A DNA stretch of 64,000 nt from Talpa occidentalis (lineage: Eukaryota > Chordata > Mammalia > Eulipotyphla > Talpidae), in NCBI RefSeq assembly GCF_014898055.3, contig NW_023604861.1, positions 83,300,399-83,364,398 on the forward strand, written 5' to 3'. This document shows, one piece after another, positions 23,465 through 33,860 of this stretch. Both the position numbers and the translations under genes were made by a program. Below the pieces are notes generated by a model. That model had not been told where the DNA came from and searched no databases. It saw nothing but the letters and a program-made list of their open reading frames with translations. Within the stretch, counting starts at the first letter, position 1; every line of letters starts with the position of its first letter.

Positions 23465-23563
23465 TGGGACCCTCGCCAGCAGCTGGGGAATGAACCAGCG
23501 CTGCAGAGGCTGCGGGCAGGTTCTTAGCCCAGCACTCAACCACTGTGCCACCAGGGGAGGTCC
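23434..23563 (-). mobile_element. Short SINE: tRNA half joined to poly(A) (copy 4)
   Basis: Thirty T bases (23434-23463) run straight into GTGGGACCCTCGCCAGCAGC and the tRNA-like head ending GCCACCAGGGGAGG. The whole 3' body seen in every other long copy (CAGCAGTGTATTTC to TATAAATA) is missing. CCATTTTT at 23431-23438 and 23563-23570 is a plausible short target-site duplication. The pure poly(A) suggests a fairly recent event. Confidence 0.88.
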
Positions 23564-23639
23564 CATTTTTAATTTTTTTTACGTTGTTAGACCATCTTGT
23601 AATTTTAGCCAATAAATTAGCTCCCAATTGTCACCAGCT

Positions 23640-24060
23640 CTGTGATTCAAATCAACACAGATTTATTACCTTATCACTCTGGAGGTCAGCTGTCTAAAAT
23701 GAGCTTCATTAGGGCTAAAATCAAGGTGTGGGCAGGGCTGAGTTCCCCTGGAGGCTCTAGAAGAAAACCAGTTTCCTTGCTTTGCCCTGTTTCTAGAGGC
23801 TTCCTACATTTCTCGGCTCATGTTTCCTTTTCCATTTTAAACCAGCAGTGTGGCGTCTTCAGGCCTCGCTGGCTCTGGTGCCACTTTACCTTCTCTGGCT
23901 GTTCCTAGGTTCTCCCAGATAATTAGAGTAATTCCCTCTCTCACTTTGCTTGAGCGGTCACTTCTGCAAAGTCATTTTTGCCATGTAAATTAACAAAGTC
24001 ACAGGTTCCAAAGAATAACACCTAGATATTTAGGGGGCATGATTCCGCCTACCAGTCAGT
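23640..24060 (-). repeat. Probable old LTR or MER-type repeat, antisense
   Basis: In reverse complement it begins like 'ctggtaggcggaatcatgccccctaaatat', then 'acctgtgactttgttaatttacatggcaaaaatgactttgcag', and later 'ctctagaagaaaac...tccagggga' and 'gtgataaggtaataaatctgtgttg'. This fits a well-known MaLR/ERVL-type LTR-like repeat. No retroviral gene is attached. Confidence 0.5.
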
Positions 24061-24204
24061 CAAGATATGTTTTTGGTCCTGATCATACCACCTAATATAT
24101 TAGTTATTCCTGCTAATAGTATAGTAGCTGTCAAATTGATTAACAGTCATTATTCTCACCCAAATTATTGAGTAAAATATTGAGGAAGACAGGGAGTAGT
24201 ATAG

Positions 24205-24483
24205 ATTTTTTTAAAAAAGATTTATTTATTTATGCACAAAAGAACTGGAGTACAGACCAGAAGTGAAGGGGGTGAGAGGATTCATCAGACACAGAGTGGG
24301 GAGCAGAGCAGGCAGATTGACTGAAAGACACTGCTGAGGGGAGCAGCAGGTGAATCGGGAGAAGTCTGCTGTGCCATGTGTGTGTCTCCTCCCTGGCCGG
24401 GGATCGAACTCGCGTTGCAGTAGTTGCAGATTGCTTCATAGTGCTGACGCTTAACCTCTTGCACCACCAGGAAGGGCCCGGGA
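24205..24483 (-). mobile_element. tRNA-derived SINE, older subfamily (copy 5)
   Basis: Full length in reverse, AAAAAAGATTTATTTATTTATGCAC to CTTGCACCACCAGGAAGGGCCC. TAGTATAG lies at 24197-24204 and again at 24484-24491. Older-subfamily marks: TTATGCA tail, GGATTCATCAGACACAGAG, TTAACCTCTTGCACC. Confidence 0.93.
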
Positions 24484-24699
24484 TAGTATAGTTCAAACAC
24501 TAAAATCCTTCTCCACTTGGACACTGAATCATTAACAAACATTTGATAATGATGGTCCAGACACTTAAGTTTCTGTAGCTAGACTTCCATCCACCCTCCC
24601 TTTCTTCCTTCCTTTGCTTCTACCTTTTCTCTTCTGGACATCCAATTTGTACATGCACTCTACCAAGTTCCAAAAATAGGAAGTGATGAAATGGAAATT

Positions 24700-25183
24700 G
24701 TCCCTTCCAAGTTGAATCAAAATGGTACATTGCTAAAGAAACATTATTAAGCAACCATACCAGTTGAGGGTAGATTTGGCAGTGCCTACCAGAGAAACAT
24801 TTTCAGTTCCTGAAATAAAAAACTGGTTCCTGTGCCCATGAGGGAAGTCTAAAGGTAGGCAACCCAGAGTGGGATATTACTGACCAATATCAAGGAATGC
24901 GCTACTAACTGAAATAATGTGATGAGTCTTGAACACATGTTGAATGAAAGAAGCCAGACACAAGAGTAAATACTGTATTATTCCACTTCCATAAAATTCA
25001 AGAATAGCCCCAAAGATAACATGATAGAAATCAAAACAGTGGTTGCTTCTGGGGTGAAGTGGTGATGACTAGCTGAAAAGTTACATAAAGGTGATGGAAA
25101 TATTCTGTACTATCACTGATATTAGTTTACGGTGATATATATACATCAGGTGCTTGGATAACATCATTTCATTCAACTGTGAC
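24700..25183 (+). repeat. Old LINE-1 3' region, sense
   Basis: TGAATGAAAGAAGCCAGACACAAGAGTAAATACTGTATTATTCCACTTCCATAAAATTC, then CAAAACAGTGGTTGCTTCTGGGGTG, then GGTGATGGAAATATTCTGTACTATC are the L1 ORF2 end and 3' UTR in sense. The terminal poly(A) part was replaced or interrupted by SINE copy 6. Confidence 0.8.
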
Positions 25184-25450
25184 TTTTTAAAAAAAAGATT
25201 TATTTTTTAAAATTTATTTATGCATAGAAGAACTGGGGTGTAGGCCAGAGGTGTGGGGGTGGGAGGATTCACCAGAGACAGAGTGGGGAGCAGAACAGGC
25301 AGATATACTGAAATACACTGCTAACGGGAGCAGCAGACAAGACAGGAGGGGTCTGCTGCGCCATGTGGGTTAGCTCCCTGATTGGGGATTGAACTCAGGC
25401 CCTAGCGATGATAGTGCTGAGACTTAATCCCTAGGAAACTAGGGAGGCCC
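25184..25450 (-). mobile_element. tRNA-derived SINE, older subfamily (copy 6)
   Basis: Full length in reverse with a doubled tail (AAAAAAGATTTATTTTTTAAAATTTATTTATGCAT). Target duplication TCAACTGTGA (25173-25182) against TCAACGGTGA (25451-25460), one mismatch. The tRNA-like head is more decayed than in other copies (AGTGCTGAGACTTAATCCCTAGGAAACTAGGG), which fits an older insertion. It sits in the L1 3' UTR. Confidence 0.92.
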
Positions 25451-25460
25451 TCAACGGTGA

Positions 25461-25787
25461 TATTAATGAGAAAAAAATTCTGGCTGATTTTGAAGGAAAT
25501 AGCATTTTGAAGGACACGATTTCATTACACTTTGAAAAGTTAATAAATATAAAATTTACAAGTATATTATCACTTGGCTTAATAATAGTTCATATGAAAA
25601 AGATCTATGGCTTTGAATTATCTATAACTGATCTGAGCCACAACAATGAATGATTATTAAAAAGAAAAAAGCCCCTCTACACTCAGAGATTATACATGCA
25701 AATCAAGATAGGGGTAAAAAAGGTCATAACAGCTTTATTTTGGTTAATATTATTATTGGTTTACTTGTAACCTTGTCTTCTGATATT
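25461..25787. other. AT-rich spacer
   Basis: No gene or named repeat recognised. It may be decayed L1 sequence. Confidence 0.4.
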
Positions 25788-25798
25788 TACAGAGTTTC

Positions 25799-26120
25799 TT
25801 TTTTTTTTAATAATTTTATTGTTTGCTGATGTATTCTTTTTTTTTTTTTTTTAAAGATTTATTTATTTATTTATACAAGCACTGGGTACAGTCAGAATCG
25901 TGGGAGGTTGAGAGAATTCACCAGAGCCAGAGCGGGGAGCAGGGCAGGCAGAGGGACTGAAGTACACTGTTGAGGGGAGCAGCGGGCAGCAGGAGAGGTC
26001 TGCGCGCCATGTGGGACCCTCCTCCAGTGGCCGGGGAGAAGCCGGAATCAAACCGGCGCTGCAGAGGCTGCAGGCAGTTTCGCAACCCAGCGCTCAACTG
26101 CTGCGCCACCAGGGAGGCCC
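25799..26120 (-). mobile_element. tRNA-derived SINE, younger subfamily, with probable 3' transduction (copy 7)
   Basis: The body (about 25853-26120) is a young-type copy: CAAGCACTGGGTACAGTCAGAATCGTGGG to GCGCCACCAGGGAGGCCC. The target duplication TACAGAGTTTC lies at 25788-25798 and 26121-26131. The left copy is about 55 bp beyond the SINE tail. Between them are two T tracts (25799-25808 and 25837-25852) separated by 28 bp of unique sequence (25809-25836, AATAATTTTATTG...GTATTC). In sense: SINE, poly(A), 28 bp unique, poly(A). This is the layout of a transcript that read through its own A-tract into flanking DNA before reinsertion. Confidence 0.9.
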
Positions 26121-27456
26121 TACAGAGTTTCCTTTAAAAGAGCTTAGCTGTATGTATAAATATCCAATATGAAGCAATGAAATCTTTCTCTGTAACCTGG
26201 CAAGTTTAGTTTGTTTATACTTATTGTAATTACAAATTCATTTGTATTCATTTATTATCTTATTTTGAATGCCTCATTTTCTCCACTTTCTCTGTGTTTT
26301 TTCTTTTCCTTTCTTTTCTGAGATTGCAAGAAAACTTAGTATTCCATTTTATCACTCTTATTTGGGAGAAACTCATTTACTTGTGTTTTTTTTTTTTTGC
26401 AACTTACATATATTTTTACATAACTAAGCAACAAAGTCTAAAGTTACTTGACATATGTAGTTTCTTTTTGAACAGTTCACAGACCACACATTTCCTAACT
26501 CTTACATGTTATTTTTCTATATGTCATTCTCATTCTTATAATATCCCAAAGTTAATCATCACAAGAGTTGATCCTTGTGTCAATTTACCTACATGAAGAC
26601 CAATTTCTTCACTCACTAGTTTTTCATGTCCTACTACTACCTTCTGGTTACAATTTCTTTGCTACCAAAAAGTACTCTTTTGTAGTTTTTTCAGTGAGGA
26701 CCTATGAGTAGTACATTCTCTGTCTTTATAAAAAGACTAGTTCTTTCCCATTTTTGAATTATACATTAGTTCGGAAGAAATCATAGTTACTAGTCATCCT
26801 CAGTAGTTTGAAGACGATCCAATTGTCAACTGACTTCTGCTGTTGATGATAAAAAAAATATGCTGTCAATTAAATGTTGTTCCTTTGTGAATAATCTTTT
26901 CCTCTGGCTACTTTCAATGTATCTTCATTAACTTCGGGATTCTGCAATTTCACACTGATATGTCTAGATATGGATTTCTCTTCACATTTCCTGTTTGAGA
27001 TTGCTATTTCTTGAAAATGAGTGTTTTAAATAAAATGGAATATTCTTTCCCATTATATTCAAATATTGTCTCTCCCCCATTCTGTTCTGTCAGTCAGAAG
27101 ACTCCATTAGATATAGGTTCTATTTTCTCATCCTACTCTCCACATTTCTTAAACTCTCATTATATATTCCATTTGTTTTCTTTCTGTCCTGCATTTGTCA
27201 AATTGTGTAATAGTCTTAGAACTGTCTCCAATTTTCTCACCATCTCTTCAGCTGTATTTAATATGCTCATTCATTGATTTTTAAAATTTGATGATTCTGT
27301 TTTTTTCGTTTTAGGAGTTCTACTTGGTTCTTTTTCAAATTCATCTGAGATCTTTTTAAGGAGCATTTCTTTTCTCATAGAGTTAAATTTTTGTCTTTGG
27401 AAATTGAACTATTTATTTTACACCATCAATCTAATAGTTGTACTAGCTGAATTCTT

Positions 27457-27728
27457 TTTTTTTTTTTTAAAGATTTATTTATTTATTTACACAAGCACTG
27501 GGTACAGTCAGAAGCGTGGGAGGGTGAGAGAATTCACCAGAGCCAGAGCGGGGAACAGAGCAGGCAGACCGACGAAATACACTGCTGAGGGGAACAGTGG
27601 GCGCAGCAGGAGAGGTCTGTCACGCCATGTGGGACCCTCGCCGGTGGCTAAGGATTGAACCAGCACTGCAGAGGCTGCGGGCAGATTTGCAGCCCAGCGC
27701 TCAACTGCTGCACCACCAGGGGAGGCCC
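27457..27728 (-). mobile_element. tRNA-derived SINE, younger subfamily (copy 8)
   Basis: Full length in reverse. The target duplication is long, 21 bp with one mismatch (27436-27456 against 27729-27749, AGTTGTACTAGCTGAATTCTT). It interrupts the L1/HAL1-like repeat. Young marks: CAAGCACTGGGTACAGTCAGAAGCGTGGG, GAATTCACCAGAGCCAGAG and GACGAAATACACTGC. Confidence 0.96.
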
Positions 27729-27793
27729 AGTTGTACTACCTGAATTCTTAGAAGTCTAATACAATCACTTTTTCTTAATTGACTCTTATTCTT

Positions 27794-28065
27794 TTTTTTA
27801 AAAGATTTATTTATTTATGTATACAAGAGCTGGGGTACAGGTCAGAGATGTGGGGGGTGAGAGGATTCACCAGAGACAGAGTGGGGAATAGAACAGGCAG
27901 ATTGATCTAAGTATGCTGCTGAGGGGAGCAGCAGGGGAGACAGGAGAGGTCTGCTGCATCATGTGTGTTGCTCCCTGGTGGCCGGGGGATAGAACTCTTG
28001 CTGCAGAGGCTGAGGACAGCTTCATAGGTTGCGTCTTAACCCCTTGCACCACCAGGGAGGCCCTA
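27794..28065 (-). mobile_element. tRNA-derived SINE, older subfamily (copy 9)
   Basis: Full length in reverse, only 65 bp after copy 8 and in the same direction. The target duplication ACTCTTATTCTT flanks it (27782-27793 and 28066-28077). Older marks: TTATGTATACAAGAGCTGGGGTACAGG, GGATTCACCAGAGACAGAG and TTAACCCCTTGCACC. The two neighbours are separate insertions from different subfamilies, not a duplication. Confidence 0.95.
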
Positions 28066-28170
28066 ACTCTTATTCTTGAGGCAATTCTTTTTCTTCTGAT
28101 TTTCTTGAAAGGATCTTTCTTTTGGTTTACTTCAATTTTTTTTGTGTGTGATTTCTTCTGCTAGAGGTCC

Positions 28171-28634
28171 CAGGAATATCACTGAGATAGAGTTGCTTTT
28201 TATGTAAACATGTATCTTAAACTTGCATGAAGGCAGGTAAATACTTAAAAATTCTGAGAATTTTGTTCTGTAACTATATCACAGACAGAGTAAGTAGATA
28301 TTTGAATATGATTTCATCTTATTCTTGCACTAAGGGTATACCCCAAGACCCTGGCATTATGAAGAATGATAAATTGCAACTGTCTAACTTTCATATCTCT
28401 ATGTCTACTCTCCTGCTTCCACGTAAACAGTAAAACCCAAGTTTTTTAAATTCTGAATTTTAAAAATCCTTCTACATTATAAGACCATTCAAAACAGAAC
28501 CTCTTATCTTGTATAAAAGGTTATACAAGAGGTCTTATCTTATATATAACCTCTTGTGGAAAACCAACCAAACTCTCTCATATGATGGAAAAATAGACAA
28601 ATAGAAACTTAATGGTTTTTTTTTTTTTAGGAGA
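28171..28634. other. AT-rich spacer with nested inverted repeats at 28508-28557
   Basis: No gene. CTTGTATAA (28508-28516) and TTATACAAG (28521-28529) form a 9-bp hairpin with a 4-base loop. ACAAGAGGT (28525-28533) pairs with ACCTCTTGT (28549-28557). The arms overlap, so the two hairpins exclude each other. Confidence 0.5.
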
Positions 28635-28830
28635 AGTTTGCTGTTGCACACTATATAAGCATTATCCCATTAAATTCTCAGAGCTACCATAGAGACAAAC
28701 AGTATTATCCCCATTTTTACAGAAGAGAAAAGAAAGGCTCAGAGAAGTTAAGTAATTTTCTCAAAGTCACAGAGATAACAAGTTTCATAGACAAGCTTTA
28801 ATCTTAGGTTTGATAGATGCCACAGCCCAG
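28635..28830 (-). repeat. MIR, antisense
   Basis: TATTATCCCCATTTTTACAGAAGAGAAAAGAAAGGCTCAGAGAAGTTAAGTAATTTTCTCAAAGTCACAGAG is the reverse of the MIR core ('ctgtgtgaccttgggcaagtta...ctcatctgtaaaatggg'). Confidence 0.85.
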
Positions 28831-28899
28831 ACTTTCTCATATATATAGCTACCTCCTCCATCCTTAAAGGTATCTGTGTTGCCTTTCATCTAATACGCT

Positions 28900-29830
28900 A
28901 ATTCTTAATTTAATCATAGAACAAAAATTCTTGAAAGACTGGTAGACCATGACCCCTATTCAAGCCTCTATACTATCATGATCCCCTTCCTATTGTATCC
29001 CCAGATCACTTTTGCTCTGGTCTCCAATGAACTCTCTAACTACTATATCTATGGCCCTTCTTCATCTTGGCCTTGGCAGAATTTTTTATTACACCTCAAC
29101 TCCTTGTTAGAGCACTTCATCTGGCTTCTTGGATTTTGCTGATTCTTCATGTGTTTCTTTGTGTTGCATCTCTCTAAAGCTTTTGAAAGCATAGGTGTTT
29201 TCCACTTTCCCTCATACTTTCCTTGACTCTTCCTTCAATTCCTTCTTTTTTTTTTTTATGACCTCACCAATCCCATGACTTTGATACCCACTTCTGATCA
29301 GGTAGCTCTCAAATTTCCATCTCCAGCTCTCTCATCTAGCTTCAGACCCCTATGTGCAACTCCTACCAGACGTCTCTGCCTGGATGACCCCCTGAGACCT
29401 ACAATTCAATGTACCTAAATATCTACTCATCATTTTCCTCTTAAAACCTGCCTTGAACCCATTGCAGATGACACCCATCAGTTCCCATCCATGCCCAAAG
29501 CTCTGGTCTTTCTACACAATCCAAGGTTTGCACCTCACCTGACAAAAGCTCTCACTCTGAGACTCACTGTAACTGTGGTCTCACTTCAGTAACCTTATCC
29601 TTGCAATTCCCCTTTCCTCAAATACTTCTTGTTTCTGGTTTTCAAGCCTTTCCCAATGTTCAAAGTTTACCGCAAATTTAACTCTTGTGTGAGCTGTTCC
29701 TGATGTCTGCCTTCTTCTACAAACTCCTCAGTACATTGTAACCTGTGCTGTGTCCACACACCCTCTTGCCCTTTCAACCACCAGTGCTCACACTTGTTTT
29801 CCAGTGGGATTTCTCTGGTTACCGGTAGCT
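28900..29830 (+). repeat. L2 3' half, sense
   Basis: Pyrimidine-rich L2 text: AGCTCTCTCATCTAGCTTCAGACCCCTATGTGCAACTCC, CCAGACGTCTCTGCCTGGATGACCCC, 'ctcattttcctcttaaaacctgcc'-like text near 29430 and 'cagttcccatccatgccc' near 29480. The later part has 'tttcctcaaatacttcttgtttctgg', the decayed end region. It faces the minus-strand L2 that starts near 30845. Confidence 0.65.
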
Positions 29831-30844
29831 TTGTTCTTCTGTGTGGTAGGCTGAAATTGTGGGGGTATTAAGGCTCCCTGAAAATAGCTCCCAACCAATA
29901 AATACCCAGCTCCCTCATTCCTGGATGAAATAACTGTGTCTTACACTGGCCCCAGAGAATCCACAGTGGACTTCAGCTCCAGTTGCCCACGCGGTAGCTG
30001 CCTTGTTAAGGTACTGTTGATCACCCTCCAGTCCCTGCCTTTTGTTCCTCCTTCAGTATTGGTGTTTCCTGGAAACAGCCTTTAAATTAACAACCTCACT
30101 CAAATCCTTGTATCAGGCTCTGTACCCTAACCAGGATATGTGCAGCTGTGCCTCTCCCAGCACACTGAGTTACTGGAGGGCCAGGCAGGACTTCAGCTCT
30201 GTCCCGAGCCCTGGGTAAGCTCCTGTCCCACAAGGAGGATGAGCACATGGTCATTTAGTGAAGAGATTTTAGACAAAGGGCCAGTCCCCATCCTTGGAAA
30301 TGTACAGTCCTTAGGGGAGAGAGAAACCTGCATTCACGAAGGGACCAGAGGACAGCTAAGCCCTGGAGAGAGAGCTCTGAAGATCACAGCTCAGGAGGGC
30401 TTCCTGGGGCAGATGAGTCTTCCACAGAATCCAGAATGATGGGAAAGGTTGGGGTGGTGAAGAGGGAGTGGCATGTCAAGTGGGGAACCCTTTCCCAAAA
30501 GACCCAGTGATGATAAGTGGTATATAGGGTACTTGAAAGGTTGGAGCAGGGAGGAGGAGGTGACTTTGTAGGGTGGCAGATTTCTCTCTGTCTCCTCTTC
30601 CCTACAAATAAACCCATAATCTTTGGGAACCAGTTCCTTTTTGGTGGTGACAGTATGGTGGCAAATATTATATGGTGGTACTATGGTGTATGGTAAGAGA
30701 GTAAGGGGACTTTTGAGAGAGCTGAGTTCTAGCTTTAGCCTTGTCATTCACACCCTGTGTGGGTCATCAGGCCAAGGTGATCCTTAGTTTGCCAGTCTGG
30801 TGTGCTAATGATTCATTTACTTACTCACCAAATATTTATTTGCC
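29831..30844. other. Spacer between facing L2 copies, with weak L2 antisense text
   Basis: No gene. From about 30280 to 30480 the text (CCCCATCCTTGGAAATGTACAGTCCTTAGGGGAGAG, GAGGGCTTCCTGGGGCAGATGAG) resembles L2 in reverse but is too short to be sure. Confidence 0.4.
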
Positions 30845-32080
30845 AAGCACCAACTAAGGCACTGGGTTTATTGTCATGACTTAATTAGACATGTTCCCTT
30901 CCTACTGGAGCTTGCAATGTAGTGGTAGAGCCAAGCATAAATAATTTCATTAACAAATCTGTTTTGCATTTCAGGAAGGTTATGAAGGAAATTTACCAGG
31001 TGCCATGTGAAGGGATTTCAAGGGGACTTTTTAGTTGAAAATTAGGGAAGGCCTTTTGAGGAGGTGACATTTCCTTTGAAACCTGGATGATGAGATGACA
31101 TTAACCAGGGGGTAAGTGGAGGAAAAAGTGTTCTAGACAAGAGAACAAGAAGGGGGAATTTTCAGAGGTAGGATAAAGCTTGTCTTATTCAAAATCAGGA
31201 AGCTTGGCAGATAGAGCTGCAGTGAGACCAGAGGAGTGGGTGGAGACACACTGTTGCAGAGTCTTGAAGGCCATGTTTAGGAGTTTGAACTTTAGCCTAA
31301 GGGCAAAAGGAAATCTTGAAAATTTCTAAAGATGGTCATGCTGTAACCCAATCTTTATCTTAAGATCACTCTGACTGCTCAGTCGAAGACAGATTAAGAT
31401 TGCTGAACAGGCAATAGATGAGGTAGGCTCACAGTAGGATAATGGCAGTGGAAATGAGGAGTGAAATGAGTGGGTCTTGGAGATATTTGGGAGATAGAAT
31501 CAATAGGGCTTGGAAATGGAGTGAGAGAGAGAGGGAGAAGGAACCACAGATGACTTGCACATTTCTGACATGAAGTAGGGGTGCCTGTCATGGAAATGAG
31601 GGGCACTAGGAAAAGAAAAGTTGTAGAAGCCAGATCAAGAACTCAATTTTGGACATGCTAAGATAAAAAGTATGTGATATATCTAAGTAGAAACATCTAG
31701 AAGACTGTTTGGATCACAGACGAGTATTCTTGAGCATGAGAGCAAACTTAGGAGTCAGAGTATATCTGTGGTGTTCAAAGTCAAAAGGTGACATTTGCAG
31801 TCCAGTACAAGTAAAGAGCCTGGGTTTGTGGGTGATATAAGGCCATATCCACGTTGCCAGCAAGAGCGATGATGCAAAGTTAAAGGTAACTTGTCTGAAA
31901 AGTGGGATCTCCAATTGCTGGTTTTGTCTGAGATATGAGAATAATGAATGCAAAGTGAGTTTGGTCCTCATTGTGAGTGGAGTCTTAGTGTCTGAGGAAA
32001 GGCCATGAGGACCCCATTGGGTACCCTAAGATAAAGAGTAGGGGTATGATGGAATTGAGTCAAGGGAATTCTGGATCAAA
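30845..32080 (-). repeat. L2, long copy, antisense
   Basis: Starts with the reverse of the L2 tail (CACCAAATATTTATTTGCCAAGCACCAACTAAGGCACTGGG) and runs over 1 kb through GAGGAGGTGACATTTCCTTTGAAACCTGGATGATGAG, CAGAGTCTTGAAGGCCATGTTTAGGAGTTTGAACTTTA, AAGATCACTCTGACTGCTCAG, GGCAGTGGAAATGAGGAG and CAATTTTGGACATGCTAAGAT. The collinearity with the L2 consensus is good for so old an element. Confidence 0.78.
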
Positions 32081-32759
32081 GAACAAGGCAGGAAATTCTT
32101 AAAGAGTTCTGGTTCTGGGGCTGCATCAAAAGTTTTGGCTCATCTTGTCTTAATTAAAGGACTGCCTCATCCTCTTTTCCTCTGCCTCCTTCTTACTTTT
32201 AAACCAGAGCTCAGCTCTCTTCCTCTGTGCTCCTGCCACTCAACTGCACCTCAGGAACTTAGGCACCATTGGATGAAGGAATTTAAAGGGGGGTTCGTGA
32301 AGGGAAGGAGAAGGCAGAGGCTGAGAAGGGCTGCAGCAGGGGTGGAGCTGTGGTAGGTAATCCAACCCAGAAAACCACCTCCTCCTAGTCATTCTTCCCT
32401 GAGGCATCTCCACATCAGGAACAAGGTTTGGAAAAAGACTCCCAAGAGTAACAGCTCAAGTTCCAGTTCCTGGCCCCAAATCCACAGACCTGAGTTGAAA
32501 ACCACTGGCCTCAGAGGAGTCTGATAAAGTTTTCTCTGATGGTGACTGAGAAGCTGTGATTACTCAGGGCTCCTCACGAGGATCCTGGCAGAAATCACAG
32601 GAAATGACTGGTATGGTAATTAGAGAGGCTGAGTTCAAATCCAGGGTGGGGCAATTCCCCTTGTTCTGTTTCTCATCTCCTCTCCTAGGCCAGACTTAGC
32701 CTCTTAGAACCTCTGTAGGCTGGCGTTTGACACTTCTGCTATTGGCAGGGTATCCTACT
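32081..32759. other. Gene-less stretch
   Basis: No gene or firm repeat. The text around 32480-32530 ('gaaaaccactggcctcagagga') is vaguely like a MER5-type end. Confidence 0.4.
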
Positions 32760-33112
32760 GTTCCCCAATATCTGGTCTTCTCTCAGTCCAGGTACATGAG
32801 GGATTGTTCTTCCTCATCCCCTAGAAATTAAGAGTGGTTATGTGACTTACTTTGGCCAATGAGATGTGAGCAACAGGATGTATACACCTCTTTTGGGTGG
32901 AAAATTCAATCGACCTCTCATAACCATCCACCTCCCTCTCTCCCTCATCAGAAGTGCCTCATCAGACTGATATGAGAGTGCGACATTAAGTCTTTACACA
33001 GAAGGAAGACCGTGCCCTGGAGAGTCACCCAGGCCTTCACTGTATTAAATCACTGTATATGAGGGTTATTTGTCATTGGATCATGAGCTGGCCTATCCTG
33101 ACTGATACCAAG
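32760..33112 (+). repeat. Probable old LTR or MER-type repeat
   Basis: TTACTTTGGCCAATGAGATGTGAGC, 'acattaagtctttacacagaaggaagaccgtg' and the end GGCCTATCCTGACTGATACC match a common ancient mammalian repeat with an LTR-like 3' end. The family is not certain. No internal coding region is attached. Confidence 0.5.
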
Positions 33113-33327
33113 CTGACCCCAGTGTGCCTTCTATGGGAGGACAAGATGTAGAAAGAGGATAGAAAAATCTTTTTCCTGAGGGGCTATGAAACAAGTGGAG
33201 GAAATGGAGTACTTTTTTGTACTGAATTATGATCATCAAGAAGAAATTAATTATAAAGTGAAAGTCTGAGGAGTCCCAATGAAGAGCGAACATTATATAA
33301 CCAGGAGACTTCCAAGCACTCTGAGAA

Positions 33328-33860
33328 AATATTCATTCATTAGTTCAGACATTCAACCAGCCCTCCATATTTATTCATCCAACAGTTACTTACTGAGTAT
33401 TAGGCAAGATGCTGTGGCAGGGGACACTGAGAGAAGAAGTAAGGGGAAGTTCAGAGAGACCAGAGGCCCTTCTAGCCTGGAATCACAAGAGAAATGCTTC
33501 GAGGGGCTTCTTAAATGATTTTATGGGAAAAGGGAAGAGAAGGAGCTTAAGCTAAGATGTGAGAGCACAGGTAGATGCAGAGGTGGGAACAAGGTCACAG
33601 CTCAGTTGAAAAAATTTAGTCACATCACATCACTAATTCCATGGACAATTAGTGGGCTTCGACTATATGCAAGCGTTGTCCTAGACGGTGGGGATGCAAA
33701 GGTAAACAAGGCCTGGAGAGGATCACTATGTTATAACTGGTTTAACCACTAATGCAATAATGGACCTCAAGGTGGTTAGTGTTATGAAGATGGGGGTGAT
33801 GTGGAGTGAGGCACTCAAAGTGTTTGGCAAAGGCCTTGGTGTGAAGACTGAAGAGGGGTT
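33328..33860 (-). repeat. L2 3' end remnants, antisense (two pieces)
   Basis: First piece: TTCATCCAACAGTTACTTACTGAGTATTAGGCAAGATGCTG. Second piece from about 33640: ATTAGTGGGCTTCGACTATATGCAAGCGTTGTCCTAGACGGTGGGGATGCAAAGGTAAACAAGG. Both are reversed L2 tails ('agcacctactatgtgccaggcactgt...ggggatacagcagtgaacaa'). Confidence 0.6.

Larger units (their letters stand above)
26132..28170 (-). repeat. L1/HAL1-like ORF1 region, antisense, split by two SINEs
   Basis: In reverse it reads like an old L1 or HAL1 5' half: CCAATTGTCAACTGACTTCTGC, TTTCAATGTATCTTCATTAAC, CACACTGATATGTCTAGATATGGATTTC, CTCCATTAGATATAGGTTC, CTCACCATCTCTTCAGCTGTATTTAATATGCTC and TTTTAGGAGTTCTACTTGGTTCTTTTTC. The text resumes after the SINEs near 28080. 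It is most secure from 26800 to 27430; the part before 26800 is weaker. Frames are broken throughout. Confidence 0.6.

Noticed and set aside
23640..24060. An endogenous retrovirus with genes
   Set aside because: Only LTR-like text is visible; no gag, pol or env-like reading frame is adjacent.
23431..28065. A CRISPR-like or regularly spaced repeat array
   Set aside because: The recurring units are dispersed SINEs with individual target duplications and irregular spacing.
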